58,515 nt of DNA from Armatimonadota bacterium (GTDB taxonomy: Bacteria > Armatimonadota > Fimbriimonadia > Fimbriimonadales > Fimbriimonadaceae): positions 1-58,515 of the forward strand of contig JAFDWT010000026.1 in NCBI GenBank assembly GCA_018268335.1, read 5' to 3'. This document shows positions 1 to 7,421 of the stretch, piece by piece (position 1 is the stretch's first letter; each line of letters opens with the position of its first letter). Under the pieces are notes generated by a model. That model saw only the letters and a list, made by a program, of their open reading frames with translations. It was not told the origin of the DNA and did no database searches. The position numbers and the translations under genes are program-made.

Positions 1-1
1 G

Positions 2-310
2 CACCAGGGGTCTTTGCCTTTGACCATGAGCTATGACGCGGCGCAGAGGATCGTCACTGCGATGGACGGTCCGACGCCGGTGACCTACACGCATGACAAC
101 AACGGGAACATGACGGTGGAGAACCGCAACGGCGTCCAGACCCAGTATGTCTATGACCGTTCGAACCGCCTCCAAACGGAGATAGCCTCGGACCTAACTA
201 GGACGACGATGCTTTACGACGGCGACGGGCTAAGAAGAGTGAAACAGACCACTTCGGCCCTGACGACCTATCTCTGGGACGGTGCTGATTATTTGGGAGA
301 GCTGCACTGA
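2..310 (+). CDS. Rhs/YD-repeat protein, 3' end only (module A upstream gene)
   Basis: The reading frame is open from the window edge, so this is the C-terminal ~102 residues of a longer protein. It shows YD-repeat units (MSYDAAQR, YTHDNNGNMT, YVYDRSNRL, MLYDGDGLRR) and ends in YLWDGADYLGELH. In ordinary Rhs proteins this point is mid-core and continues directly into the YVTDxLGSV block. Here the frame stops at 308-310, overlapping the ATG of the next gene by one base. The residues HQGSLPLTMSYDAAQR match module C almost exactly, so the two are paralogous copies. The role is inferred from the family: YD repeats form the beta-cage that encloses a toxic tip. Confidence 0.85.
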   Translation, partial: HQGSLPLTMSYDAAQRIVTAMDGPTPVTYTHDNNGNMTVENRNGVQTQYVYDRSNRLQTEIASDLTRTTMLYDGDGLRRVKQTTSALTTYLWDGADYLGELH

Positions 311-614
311 TGGCGATGGCGGTTGTCTACGCGACGGTGAACGGACGGCTCGTCCAGGAGAGCAGGGGCGGAGTGGTGACCCGCTACGTCTCGGACACCC
401 TTGGCTCGTGTGTCCAGACGCGTGACTCCGCCGGGACATTGACGTCGACCGCCGAATACTGGCCCTACGGGGAAGTGCGGACGTCCACAGGATCCAACCC
501 GTCGGCTTGGGGTTTCGTCGGACTACTCGGCTATTTGACTGACACAGTATCCAGGCTCTACGTGAGGATGAGGCACTACAGGCCAGGGCTCATTAGGTGG
601 CAGACTGTGGATCC
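310..614 (+). repeat. 305-bp Rhs core cassette, copy 1 (others at 1544-1848 and 3329-3633)
   Basis: The 5' end of three downstream Rhs genes is the same 305-bp block with no indels. It runs from the start ATG to the bases CAGACnGTnGATCC, which encode QTVDP. By my count copies 1 and 2 differ at about 21 positions; copy 3 is more diverged but colinear. Similarity stops abruptly after GATCC, where each gene enters its own tip. The block is therefore both shared protein core and a likely site of homologous recombination for tip exchange. Confidence 0.85.
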
Positions 615-1137
615 ATATTTCCCAAATGCCAGGAGATATCGCTACTGTCGCGCTAATCCTGTCAGGTGGTCAGACAAATGGGGTTTGCGGACTGCGATAG
701 CAGAACCCGATAAGTGCATGAAGCCTCCAAAGTCTTGCTCTGACTTGTTGACCGAAGGAACAGCTGGTGGCCCTCTAAAAGACATAATTGAAGATTGTAT
801 AAGCGAAGCCCACGGCAATCCAGATAAGATAATTGAATGCCTTGGAGATCTAATCAAGTCACCGATTAAAATTGGCAAAGATCTATTGATCGACAAACTA
901 TTTGAATACCTGGCGTGCATTTATGGCTCAAGCTTGCCAGGTGGCACGCCCAATGTAGATCCATGTGCGTCCGGTGAGGCGGTCTTGTGCTGTGCCGGCA
1001 AGCAATTAGCCTGCCAAGTGAAGTGTATTTACGATTCTAAGGATGACCCGTTTGGCTTCAAGCACGCATTTTGCAAATGGAAGTGCTACGCTGAAGCTAT
1101 CCAGTGCTTGATAGACAAGGATTCAGTGAGTGTTTAG
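310..1137 (+). CDS. Rhs core C-terminal fragment with Cys-rich variable tip (module A toxin candidate)
   Basis: 275 aa. Residues 1-102 are Rhs core (RYVSDTLGS, YWPYGEVRTS, GFVGLLGY, RHYRPGLIRWQTVDP). Residues ~107-126 hold a degenerate form of the core boundary (YRYCRANP, SDKWGL instead of DPxGL). The remaining ~149 residues have about 13 cysteines, including C-C and CxxxC spacings, and are more AT-rich than the core. I recognise no catalytic motif in the tip; the cysteines suggest a disulfide-rich domain working outside the cytoplasm. The start overlaps the upstream stop (TGATG), and a GGAGAG Shine-Dalgarno lies about 9 bases upstream inside the codons for LGEL. A BamE-like lipoprotein gene follows after 3 bases. 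The toxin role is inference. Confidence 0.75.
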   Translation: MAMAVVYATVNGRLVQESRGGVVTRYVSDTLGSCVQTRDSAGTLTSTAEYWPYGEVRTSTGSNPSAWGFVGLLGYLTDTVSRLYVRMRHYRPGLIRWQTVDPYFPNARRYRYCRANPVRWSDKWGLRTAIAEPDKCMKPPKSCSDLLTEGTAGGPLKDIIEDCISEAHGNPDKIIECLGDLIKSPIKIGKDLLIDKLFEYLACIYGSSLPGGTPNVDPCASGEAVLCCAGKQLACQVKCIYDSKDDPFGFKHAFCKWKCYAEAIQCLIDKDSVSV

Positions 1138-1140
1138 GAG

Positions 1141-1413
1141 ATGAAAGTGAAGCAAATCGTAGCCCCAATACTGATGATAGTAGTGATGTTTACTTCTGGG
1201 TGCGGCGCTCCAAAGGCGAATCGGACAAGTTCCGAGATACGAGAAGTCTTACGGTCTCTGCCAAAGGATGCTAGCACTTCCCAGGTCGAGCAAGCATTAG
1301 GTAAGCCCCAGTCGATTCAGGACAGCGAGGGACAGCAATTGTGGACATATGTTTCTCCAGGCGAATTGCCAGTGCTTGTACGATTTACGAATGGACATCG
1401 AAGCCCAGAATAA
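1141..1413 (+). CDS. Small BamE/SmpA-like lipoprotein, candidate immunity protein of module A
   Basis: 90 aa. A signal peptide with lipobox (VMFTSGC, lipidated Cys ~21) is followed by one compact domain. It has the pattern of the BamE/SmpA fold: a helix with VEQALGKPQSIQ, then strands LWTY and PVLVRFTNG. Known BamE proteins belong to the outer-membrane assembly machine, but the fold is also used by many unrelated small lipoproteins. The gene starts 3 bases after the Cys-rich Rhs tip, in the place where polymorphic toxin loci carry the immunity gene. The immunity role rests on position and predicted envelope location only. Confidence 0.6.
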   Translation: MKVKQIVAPILMIVVMFTSGCGAPKANRTSSEIREVLRSLPKDASTSQVEQALGKPQSIQDSEGQQLWTYVSPGELPVLVRFTNGHRSPE

Positions 1414-1543
1414 CATGAAGAATGAAATTGGAGCAAAAAGTGAGCAACAGAATGCGCCAGATAGTTACGCCTAAGATTGATGGCATGGATGTATCCAAAC
1501 GAATCTGGATTGATTGCCATTTCGTCTCGGAGATCATTGCCTG

Positions 1544-1848
1544 ATGGCGATGGCGGTTGTCTACGCGACGGTGAACGGGCGGCTTGTCCAGGAGAGCAGG
1601 GGCGGAGCGGTGACGCGCTACGTCTCGGACACCTTGGGTTCTTGCGTCCAGACGCGTGACTCCGCCGGGACATTGACGTCGACCGCCGAATACTGGCCCT
1701 ACGGGGAAGTGCGGACGTCCACAGGATCTAACCCGTCCCCTTGGGGTTTCGTCGGACTGCTCGGCTATTTGACGGACACAGTGTCCAGGCTCTACGTCAG
1801 GATGAGGCACTACAGACCAGGGCTCACAAGGTGGCAGACCGTCGATCC
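1544..1848 (+). repeat. 305-bp Rhs core cassette, copy 2
   Basis: This copy starts exactly at the start codon used in copy 1; the shared sequence begins at CTGATGGCGATGG. Bases upstream (1414-1540) show no resemblance to the upstream Rhs gene of module A. The duplication therefore brought in only the downstream gene, which is the expected signature of an orphan toxin cassette placed behind an older tip. Confidence 0.8.
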
Positions 1849-2413
1849 GCTGCGAAGCCGAACTGCAACCGGAAAGTTGCTCTCGCGTGGTCTCGGAATT
1901 GCACCATTTCTCTACTGTTCCAATTCCCCGATTATCCGAGTTGATCGGTTGGGACTTAAGTGGTTTGTACAGGCCCCATGGTGGCCAATTTGGCCACCTG
2001 AAGCACCGTCGATAGAAATCGGGGGCCCGACAATTCCCGTAGACTATCACTATGGCAATTACTGCGGATCCGACAATCCACCCAGAGACGGCGACTCTTG
2101 TCCAGAGGCGCAGAACTGCATCGATCGGGCTTGCCAAAAGCACGACCGCTGTCCGGTAGACATGGGACAAGACTATATTGGTGCACATAATTGTCACTGT
2201 CAATTGGCCCGAGATGCCGAGATGTGCCTGCTTGGAGGGTGCTTTAGTCGTGTTTCAGGATCTGGCATGAAATATGTGAACAATCTATTTACTTGTTTTG
2301 AGGCTGCTCAGGATGTTTCGGCGTTCTTTAGTCTAATATGCAATATTACGGAATTACTAGCAACAGAACGTGAATTGTTGCGAGCACGAGGTAAGCCTAG
2401 AAAGTGGTTTTAA
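1544..2413 (+). CDS. Orphan Rhs core fragment with phospholipase A2-like tip (module B toxin candidate)
   Basis: 289 aa from the ATG matching the starts of the paralogous genes; a GGAGA lies 10 bases upstream. Residues 1-102 repeat the module A core, followed by FLYCSNSP and VDRLGL as the degenerate core boundary. The tip has the layout of secreted phospholipase A2: a calcium-loop-like YGNYCGSDNPP, then CIDRACQKHDRC with the His-Asp pair at about 200-201, then further cysteines (CHC, MC, GGC). PLA2 enzymes use this His-Asp pair and calcium to cut the sn-2 ester of phospholipids. There is no upstream YD-repeat gene, so this is an orphan tip cassette. The next gene overlaps its stop. Confidence 0.75.
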   Translation: MAMAVVYATVNGRLVQESRGGAVTRYVSDTLGSCVQTRDSAGTLTSTAEYWPYGEVRTSTGSNPSPWGFVGLLGYLTDTVSRLYVRMRHYRPGLTRWQTVDPLRSRTATGKLLSRGLGIAPFLYCSNSPIIRVDRLGLKWFVQAPWWPIWPPEAPSIEIGGPTIPVDYHYGNYCGSDNPPRDGDSCPEAQNCIDRACQKHDRCPVDMGQDYIGAHNCHCQLARDAEMCLLGGCFSRVSGSGMKYVNNLFTCFEAAQDVSAFFSLICNITELLATERELLRARGKPRKWF

Positions 2414-2673
2414 AAAATATATCTATGGTTGTTGGAATCATCGGTGCTGTGATTCCGTCTGCTTTATGGCTATTCCTTATTCTGCCTTACACGCTTAACA
2501 CCAAACGTATCGAACCAAGTAGGACTCTTGGAGAAGCCGGTTTCTTTAATTTGATTATTTTTCCACTGTGCACAATTCCAATTGCAATTATCGGATTTAT
2601 GATCGGGTCTCATATTGGCGATTGGCTGGAGTCCAGCATAGAGGAACGAAACAAAGAGCGAAAAGTGGAATAA
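2404..2673 (+). CDS. Two-TM small membrane protein, candidate immunity protein of module B
   Basis: 89 aa if the GTG overlapping the PLA2 gene is used; 82 aa from the in-frame ATG at 2425. Two hydrophobic segments are clear: about residues 8-27 (IIGAVIPSALWLFLILP) and about 48-69 (LIIFPLCTIPIAIIGFMIG). They are joined by a ~20-residue polar loop and followed by a charged tail (EERNKERK). Size, topology and position match the gene at 4197-4499, which follows the other PLA2-type tip. A membrane immunity protein would suit a phospholipase toxin. Function is inferred from pairing; I know no named family for it. Confidence 0.6.
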   Translation: MVLKNISMVVGIIGAVIPSALWLFLILPYTLNTKRIEPSRTLGEAGFFNLIIFPLCTIPIAIIGFMIGSHIGDWLESSIEERNKERKVE

Positions 2674-2718
2674 AGAGGTGACCCCAAGCGACCATACGAA
2701 TAACTTTGCGATCGACGC

Positions 2719-3327
2719 TTGCAGAATGGAAAGACAGCTTTGGTGCCAGTTGACGGAAATAGGTTGTACGACAACGACGTATTTGCTCGCATGATGTCGC
2801 ACCTAGACTTGGTCAATTCTGGTTCAATGGTGATGACTGTGGTGGACAGCTACGACGCGGCTGGGCGCAAAACGGTTCAGACCGAGAACGGTGTGGCGAC
2901 CACGTACACCTACGACAACGCGGACCGCTTGACGGGGCAGAGCACTCTGGGCGGCACTTCGACCTTCGCATACGACCAAGTGGGCAACACGACAGTGAAG
3001 CAGCACCAAGGCTCGCTACCGCTGACGATGTCTTACGACGCCGCGCAAAGGTTGACTACGGCGACAGACGGGCCGACACCGGTGACATACACCTACGACA
3101 ACAACGGGAACATGACTTTGGAAAACAGAGGCGGCGTGCAGACACAATACGTGTACGATAGGAGCAACAGGCTGAATGCCGAGGTGGCGAACCTGGGTGC
3201 CACAAGGACAACCATGCTCTACGATGGCGACGGGCTAAGGCGAGTGAAACAGACCCCCATTTTTGGACATGTCACAGTCACGACCTACGTCTGGGACGGC
3301 GCCGACTACCTGGGAGAGGTGCGCTGA
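2719..3327 (+). CDS. YD-repeat Rhs fragment (module C upstream gene)
   Basis: 202 aa. Residues ~37 onward are YD repeats (VDSYDAAGRK, YTYDNADRL, FAYDQVGNT, MSYDAAQRL, YTYDNNGNMT, YVYDRSNRL, MLYDGDGLRR), ending YVWDGADYLGEVR. The first ~36 residues have no repeat character. The gene may really start at the ATG at 2827, or the 5' part may be a junction left by rearrangement. It is much shorter than a complete Rhs cage, so it looks like a truncated core kept together with its downstream tip gene. It stops one base before the ATG of the next gene. Confidence 0.7.
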   Translation: MQNGKTALVPVDGNRLYDNDVFARMMSHLDLVNSGSMVMTVVDSYDAAGRKTVQTENGVATTYTYDNADRLTGQSTLGGTSTFAYDQVGNTTVKQHQGSLPLTMSYDAAQRLTTATDGPTPVTYTYDNNGNMTLENRGGVQTQYVYDRSNRLNAEVANLGATRTTMLYDGDGLRRVKQTPIFGHVTVTTYVWDGADYLGEVR

Positions 3328-3328
3328 C

Positions 3329-3633
3329 ATGGCAATGGCTGTGACTTATGCGACGGTGAACGGGCGGCTAGTGCAAGAGAACCGCGGTGGCACGGTGACG
3401 CGCTACGTCTCCGACACCCTGGGCTCCTGTGTGCAGACACGCGACTCTGCTGGCAACGTGACCTCAACGACGGAGTACTGGCCGTACGGGGAGGTACGGA
3501 CCTCCACAGGCACCAACCCGAGCCCCTGGGGCTTCGTGGGGTTGCTCGGTTACTTGACTGACACCGTCTCGCGGCTTTACGTGCGGATGAGGCACTACAG
3601 ACCAGGGCTCACCAGGTGGCAGACCGTCGATCC
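3329..3633 (+). repeat. 305-bp Rhs core cassette, copy 3
   Basis: Colinear with copies 1 and 2 without gaps, but with many third-position changes, so it is the older paralog. It ends at the same CAGACCGTCGATCC boundary, after which the tip sequence differs. Confidence 0.75.
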
Positions 3634-4189
3634 CATTTGGCCCTCACACCCGCCCTATCACTACGCGAACCTGGCATCAATATTGTTTATTGATCCATAT
3701 GGCTTGTTCTTCGTGCTTCCACTAGGGCCTATTTTGGCGCCATTTGTTCCAGGCACGCTTCCAATCGACACAATAGGTTCAGGCGGCATTGGGATCGGTA
3801 ATCCAGAAATGCAAGTAGACTATCACTATGGCACATACTGTGGAGCAAAGAACCCTCCATGCCCAACAACTAGTCGGCCAAAAGATTGCCTTGATCAAGC
3901 ATGCTATGATCACGACCAAAGAACAATGAATCAGAGCATGCAACAATTCATGAACAACGCAAATGCCCATTGTCGGCTCGCGGCTGATGCTGCAAAATGT
4001 ATTTATGGCGGCTGTTTGGTAAATAATTCAGGAAGTATATTGGGAGTAATTGAATGTGTCGAGGCTGCTAAACAAGTCCTATATGGATACAGTCTCTTCT
4101 GTGCCTATGTAATTGGTAGTCAACTAGGAGGCTCGCGGCTTTGGTTTGGCCCGAGTGACATCCCGAATGGATTTCTTGAGCCAGTGTAG
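3329..4189 (+). CDS. Rhs core fragment with phospholipase A2-like tip (module C toxin candidate)
   Basis: 286 aa. The ATG one base after the upstream stop is chosen by homology to the other modules; GGAGAGG lies 9 bases upstream. Residues 1-102 are Rhs core, and YHYANLAS plus IDPYGL gives a near-canonical DPxGL boundary. The tip holds VDYHYGTYCGAKNPPC and DCLDQACYDHDQ, a calcium-loop-like segment and His-Asp pair (about 195-196) typical of phospholipase A2. HCRLAADAAKC and YGGC follow. It aligns in layout with the module B tip but has diverged strongly outside the motifs, so the two probably act on the same substrate with different immunity specificity (inference). Confidence 0.75.
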   Translation: MAMAVTYATVNGRLVQENRGGTVTRYVSDTLGSCVQTRDSAGNVTSTTEYWPYGEVRTSTGTNPSPWGFVGLLGYLTDTVSRLYVRMRHYRPGLTRWQTVDPIWPSHPPYHYANLASILFIDPYGLFFVLPLGPILAPFVPGTLPIDTIGSGGIGIGNPEMQVDYHYGTYCGAKNPPCPTTSRPKDCLDQACYDHDQRTMNQSMQQFMNNANAHCRLAADAAKCIYGGCLVNNSGSILGVIECVEAAKQVLYGYSLFCAYVIGSQLGGSRLWFGPSDIPNGFLEPV

Positions 4190-4196
4190 GTGTTGA

Positions 4197-4499
4197 ATGG
4201 TAAATTTCAAACCGGGTAAATACGAAACATGGCTGATTAGGTCTGCGATCTTAGGAGGCTTTTGCGGTGGCGTTGCATGGTTGATTGTTATCTTTCCGAC
4301 ATTTGTAAGGCCGTTAACAACGTATTCCGGGCACCACCAAGGCGAAGAGGCCTTTGTAAATAGATATGTCGCTCCCCTATTTGCATTTTTGGGCTCATTT
4401 GTTGGAATCATCGCTTTCGTGACGATTTGCTTGATTGCAATTGCGATTGATTTGGGGATTTCAACTCTGAAAAGAAGGAATTCAAGGCTAGGTGATTAG
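4197..4499 (+). CDS. Two-TM small membrane protein, candidate immunity protein of module C
   Basis: 100 aa. TM1 is at about residues 15-35 (AILGGFCGGVAWLIVIFP) and TM2 at about 62-84 (APLFAFLGSFVGIIAFVTICL). A ~25-residue polar loop lies between them, and a basic tail (LKRRNSRLGD) follows. Its layout matches the 2404-2673 protein behind the other PLA2-like tip. Sequence similarity is weak apart from a hydrophobic P-x(2)-x-P/F pattern near TM1. It starts 7 bases after the toxin stop. The immunity role is inferred from position and topology. Confidence 0.6.
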   Translation: MVNFKPGKYETWLIRSAILGGFCGGVAWLIVIFPTFVRPLTTYSGHHQGEEAFVNRYVAPLFAFLGSFVGIIAFVTICLIAIAIDLGISTLKRRNSRLGD

Positions 4500-4751
4500 T
4501 ATTGTAGCGACCATCGGAATTCAAAAGCTAACCTATTGCCAAGGTGGAGGTTGACCTAGATTTAGCACCCATTTGAGCAACCAGAGCGAAGACTGGTTTG
4601 CCAGGCAGCTCGGGTGCGCTAACGCTAATTGTTAACCTTGCCTCTGGTGGGTGGCGGATGCCCCGACCTTTCATTAATCCGGATGGGTGCCACTGGTGTT
4701 AACCAGTGCGTTCACCGAGTGCTCACACCAGTACCATGAGCCAAGCATATC
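4500..4751 (+). other. Intergenic gap between modules C and D
   Basis: 252 bases with no convincing gene. It contains a 7-bp inverted repeat, CACTGGT / ACCAGTG, at 4691-4708 with a 4-base loop and no T tract. I see no promoter that I would defend. The following Rhs gene begins abruptly inside a repeat unit, so this gap probably includes a rearrangement junction. Confidence 0.4.
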
Positions 4752-7421
4752 ATGTTGCAAGAAGCGACTGTGAACTACCGAAGGCAAGCCACTGTGGACC
4801 CGCTCGGCTATCTGACGACCACCATCTACGACAATGCCGGGAGGCCGACCGCCACCCGCAACGCCCGGGGCTATGTCACCACGCAGGTCCTGGACGCCAA
4901 GGGCCAGGTGAGCGCCGTCCAGGACGCCCTGGGCAACCGGACGAGCTACACCTACGACAAAGTGGGGCGGCAGACCTCGGTGACCACTCCGCTCGGTTAC
5001 AAGACCACCACAGTCTACGACGCCGCCGGGCGCACCGTCAGCACCCAGGACGCCCTGGGCAACGTGACGACCTACAGCTACAACGCGAACGGAGCGGTGG
5101 TCTCCACCGTCAACATGCTGGGCTTCGTCAGCACGAACGTCTACGCCGCCGACAGCAACCGCCAAGTGGCCAGCATGGACCCGCTCGGCAACGTCTCGAC
5201 CACCGTCTACGACTTGGCCGGCCAGGTGAGCGCCAGCATCGACCCGCAGGGCAACCGGACTTCTTACGGCTACGACAACGCCGGACGCCGGGTTACAGTC
5301 CAGAACGCGCAGGGCTACGTCTCGACCAGCACATATGACGCGAATGGACGGACTGTCGCCAGCACAGACCCGCTGGGCCGGACCAGCACGACGATCTACG
5401 ACGCGGCAGGCAGGGCCGTTGCCAGCCAGCGCCCGTCGGGGGCGGTCTACACCACCGTCTACGACGCCCTGAACCGCTCGGTGGCTAGTGTAGACCCCCT
5501 CGCCAACACCTCCACCACCGCCTACGACGCCAATAGCCGCGTCCAGGCGTGGACGAACCCGCTGGGGTACAAGACCACTCTGAGCTACGACGCCAACGGC
5601 AACAGCGTCGAGAGCTGGGACGCCCGCAACTACCGCACGACCACCGTCTACGACCAGCTCGACCGCCGCCAGGCCAGCGTGGACCCGCTCGGCTACCGTT
5701 CGACCAGCGTCTATGACGCGGACGGGAGGCAAACGGCGATCCAGGACGAGAAGGGCAACTTCATCACGATGGCCTACGACGCCCTGGGAAGACAGAAGGC
5801 GATCAACGACCAGCTCGGCTACACGACCTCGTACACCTTCGACGCGGTCGGGCGCACCGCCACCCGCCAGTTCGCCAATGGCGACGTGACGACGTACGGC
5901 TATGACTCTGGCAGCCGCCAGACCGGCGTGGCCTACGCCGACGGCACGAAGGTGACCAACGCCTACGACACCCTGGGCCGCAGGACGTCCATGGCCGACA
6001 GCACCGGTACGACCACCTTCTCCTATGACGCCCTCTCCAGGCTCACCGGCAAGACCGACCCCGGCCCGCTGGTGCAGGGCTACACCTACGACGCCGCCAG
6101 CCGCGTCCAGGCCTGGACGAACCCGCTGGGGTACAAGACGACGCTCAGCTACGACGCGGTCGGCAACAGCATCGAGAGTTGGGACGCGCGGAACTACCGG
6201 ACGACCACCGTCTATGACTCGTTGAACCGCCGCCAAGCTGGAGTAGACCCGCTTGGATACCGTTCGACCAGCGTCTACGACTCGGACGGGCGACAGACGG
6301 CGATCCAGGACGAGAAGGGGAACTTCATCACCATGTCTTACGACGCCCTCGGGCGACAGAAGGCGATCAGCGACCAGCTCGGCTATACGACCTCGTACAC
6401 CTACGACGCTGTCGGGCGCACCGCCACCCGTCAGTTCGCAAACGGCGACGTGACGACGTACAGCTATGACCTGGACAGCCGCCAGACGGGGGTCGCCTAC
6501 GCCGACGGCACCAAGGTGACCTACGCCTACGACACCCTGGGCCGAAGGACGTCCATGGCCGACAGCACCGGGACGACCACCTTCTCCTACGACGCCCTCT
6601 CCCGGCTCACCGGCAAGACCGACCCTGGCCCGCTGGTACAAGGCTACACCTACGACGCCGCCAGCCAGCGCACCCGCCTCGTGGATCCCGACGGCGGGGT
6701 GAGGACGTACAGCTACGACGTGGACGGGAACACGTCCGTGTACCAAGACGCTGACGGCAAGCTGACGACCTTCCAATACGACCGGGCCAGCCGCAAGACG
6801 ACGGTGACCTACCAGACTGGGCTCCGGAGAATGCAGGGCTACGACGCGGGTTCCCAGGTCGTCTCGATGACCGACGAGAAGATCGGCGGCGCGACCCTGG
6901 CCAAGTGGACGTACACCTACGACGAGGTGGGCAACCGCAAGTCCATCGTGGACTCGAACGGCTCGATCACGACCTACGCCTATGACGCCAAGTCCCGCTT
7001 GACGCAAGACAAGACCAACGGCACGAACGCCCACACCTACGACTACACGTATGACCAGGTGGACAACCGGCTGACGAGCACGGAGACCGGTTCTGTGCAG
7101 ACCCAAGTCTATGACAACTCGGGACGACTGTTGACCTCGCAAGACGCGTCGACACTCACGACTTACACGTTCGACCGCAACGGCAACATGACCAACGCCA
7201 ATGGGACGACAGGGGGCGGCGTTACGAGCGTCTCGGTGATCTCGATGGTCTATGACAAGGAGAATCGTCTGACCGTCCATCAAGACTACTCAGAGGAGCC
7301 CCCACAACTGACGACTTTCACGTATAGTGGAGACGGGCTGAAACGGTCTGAGCGGGCCGCCGGGTTAGTCCCGACGACCCTGGTCTGGGACGGCAGCGAC
7401 TATCTGCAAGGGAGAAGCTAA
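4752..7421 (+). CDS. Long YD-repeat Rhs protein (module D upstream gene)
   Basis: 889 aa made almost wholly of YD repeats, for example TTTIYDNAGRPT, SYTYDKVGRQT and TTVYDAAGRTV, spaced roughly every 20-22 residues. It ends TLVWDGSDYLQGRS. There is no signal peptide and no N-terminal trafficking domain. The first residues, NYRRQATVDPLGY, resemble the interior segment NYRTTTVYDQLDRRQASVDPLGY, so the 5' end looks truncated or rearranged. The gene overlaps the ATG of the tip gene by one base (TAATG). An exact internal duplication unit of 188 codons is annotated separately. The repeats should build the toxin-enclosing cage, by family knowledge. Confidence 0.85.
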   Translation: MLQEATVNYRRQATVDPLGYLTTTIYDNAGRPTATRNARGYVTTQVLDAKGQVSAVQDALGNRTSYTYDKVGRQTSVTTPLGYKTTTVYDAAGRTVSTQDALGNVTTYSYNANGAVVSTVNMLGFVSTNVYAADSNRQVASMDPLGNVSTTVYDLAGQVSASIDPQGNRTSYGYDNAGRRVTVQNAQGYVSTSTYDANGRTVASTDPLGRTSTTIYDAAGRAVASQRPSGAVYTTVYDALNRSVASVDPLANTSTTAYDANSRVQAWTNPLGYKTTLSYDANGNSVESWDARNYRTTTVYDQLDRRQASVDPLGYRSTSVYDADGRQTAIQDEKGNFITMAYDALGRQKAINDQLGYTTSYTFDAVGRTATRQFANGDVTTYGYDSGSRQTGVAYADGTKVTNAYDTLGRRTSMADSTGTTTFSYDALSRLTGKTDPGPLVQGYTYDAASRVQAWTNPLGYKTTLSYDAVGNSIESWDARNYRTTTVYDSLNRRQAGVDPLGYRSTSVYDSDGRQTAIQDEKGNFITMSYDALGRQKAISDQLGYTTSYTYDAVGRTATRQFANGDVTTYSYDLDSRQTGVAYADGTKVTYAYDTLGRRTSMADSTGTTTFSYDALSRLTGKTDPGPLVQGYTYDAASQRTRLVDPDGGVRTYSYDVDGNTSVYQDADGKLTTFQYDRASRKTTVTYQTGLRRMQGYDAGSQVVSMTDEKIGGATLAKWTYTYDEVGNRKSIVDSNGSITTYAYDAKSRLTQDKTNGTNAHTYDYTYDQVDNRLTSTETGSVQTQVYDNSGRLLTSQDASTLTTYTFDRNGNMTNANGTTGGGVTSVSVISMVYDKENRLTVHQDYSEEPPQLTTFTYSGDGLKRSERAAGLVPTTLVWDGSDYLQGRS
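5535..6662 (+). repeat. Tandem 564-bp internal duplication in the YD-repeat region
   Basis: Two head-to-tail units, 5535-6098 and 6099-6662, encode residues 262-449 and 450-637. Both begin SRVQAWTNPLGYKTTLSYDA and run through ESWDARNYRTTTVYD, IQDEKGNFITM, QLGYTTSYT and FANGDVTTY to DPGPLVQGYTYDAAS. The offset is constant at 564 bases, so the frame and the repeat register are preserved. The copies have scattered mostly silent changes, pointing to a fairly recent unequal crossover that lengthened the cage wall. Confidence 0.8.

Noticed and set aside
300-330. Programmed ribosomal frameshift joining the two Rhs genes
   Set aside because: The needed shift would be -1 in modules A and D but +1 in C, and there is no slippery heptamer; a conserved ribosome site favours coupled reinitiation.
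4691-4708. Hairpin CACTGGT / ACCAGTG as a terminator for module C
   Set aside because: Only 7 bp and no T tract; the distance from the last gene is nearly 200 bases.
5535-6662. CRISPR-like or satellite array
   Set aside because: The periodic sequence is coding YD repeats with a 564-bp duplication; no short repeats with unique spacers are present here or elsewhere in the window.
4674-7283. Very long open frame on the minus strand opposite the module D Rhs gene
   Set aside because: Its repetitive V/G/R-rich product is the mirror of the YD-repeat codons; no domain and no start signal.
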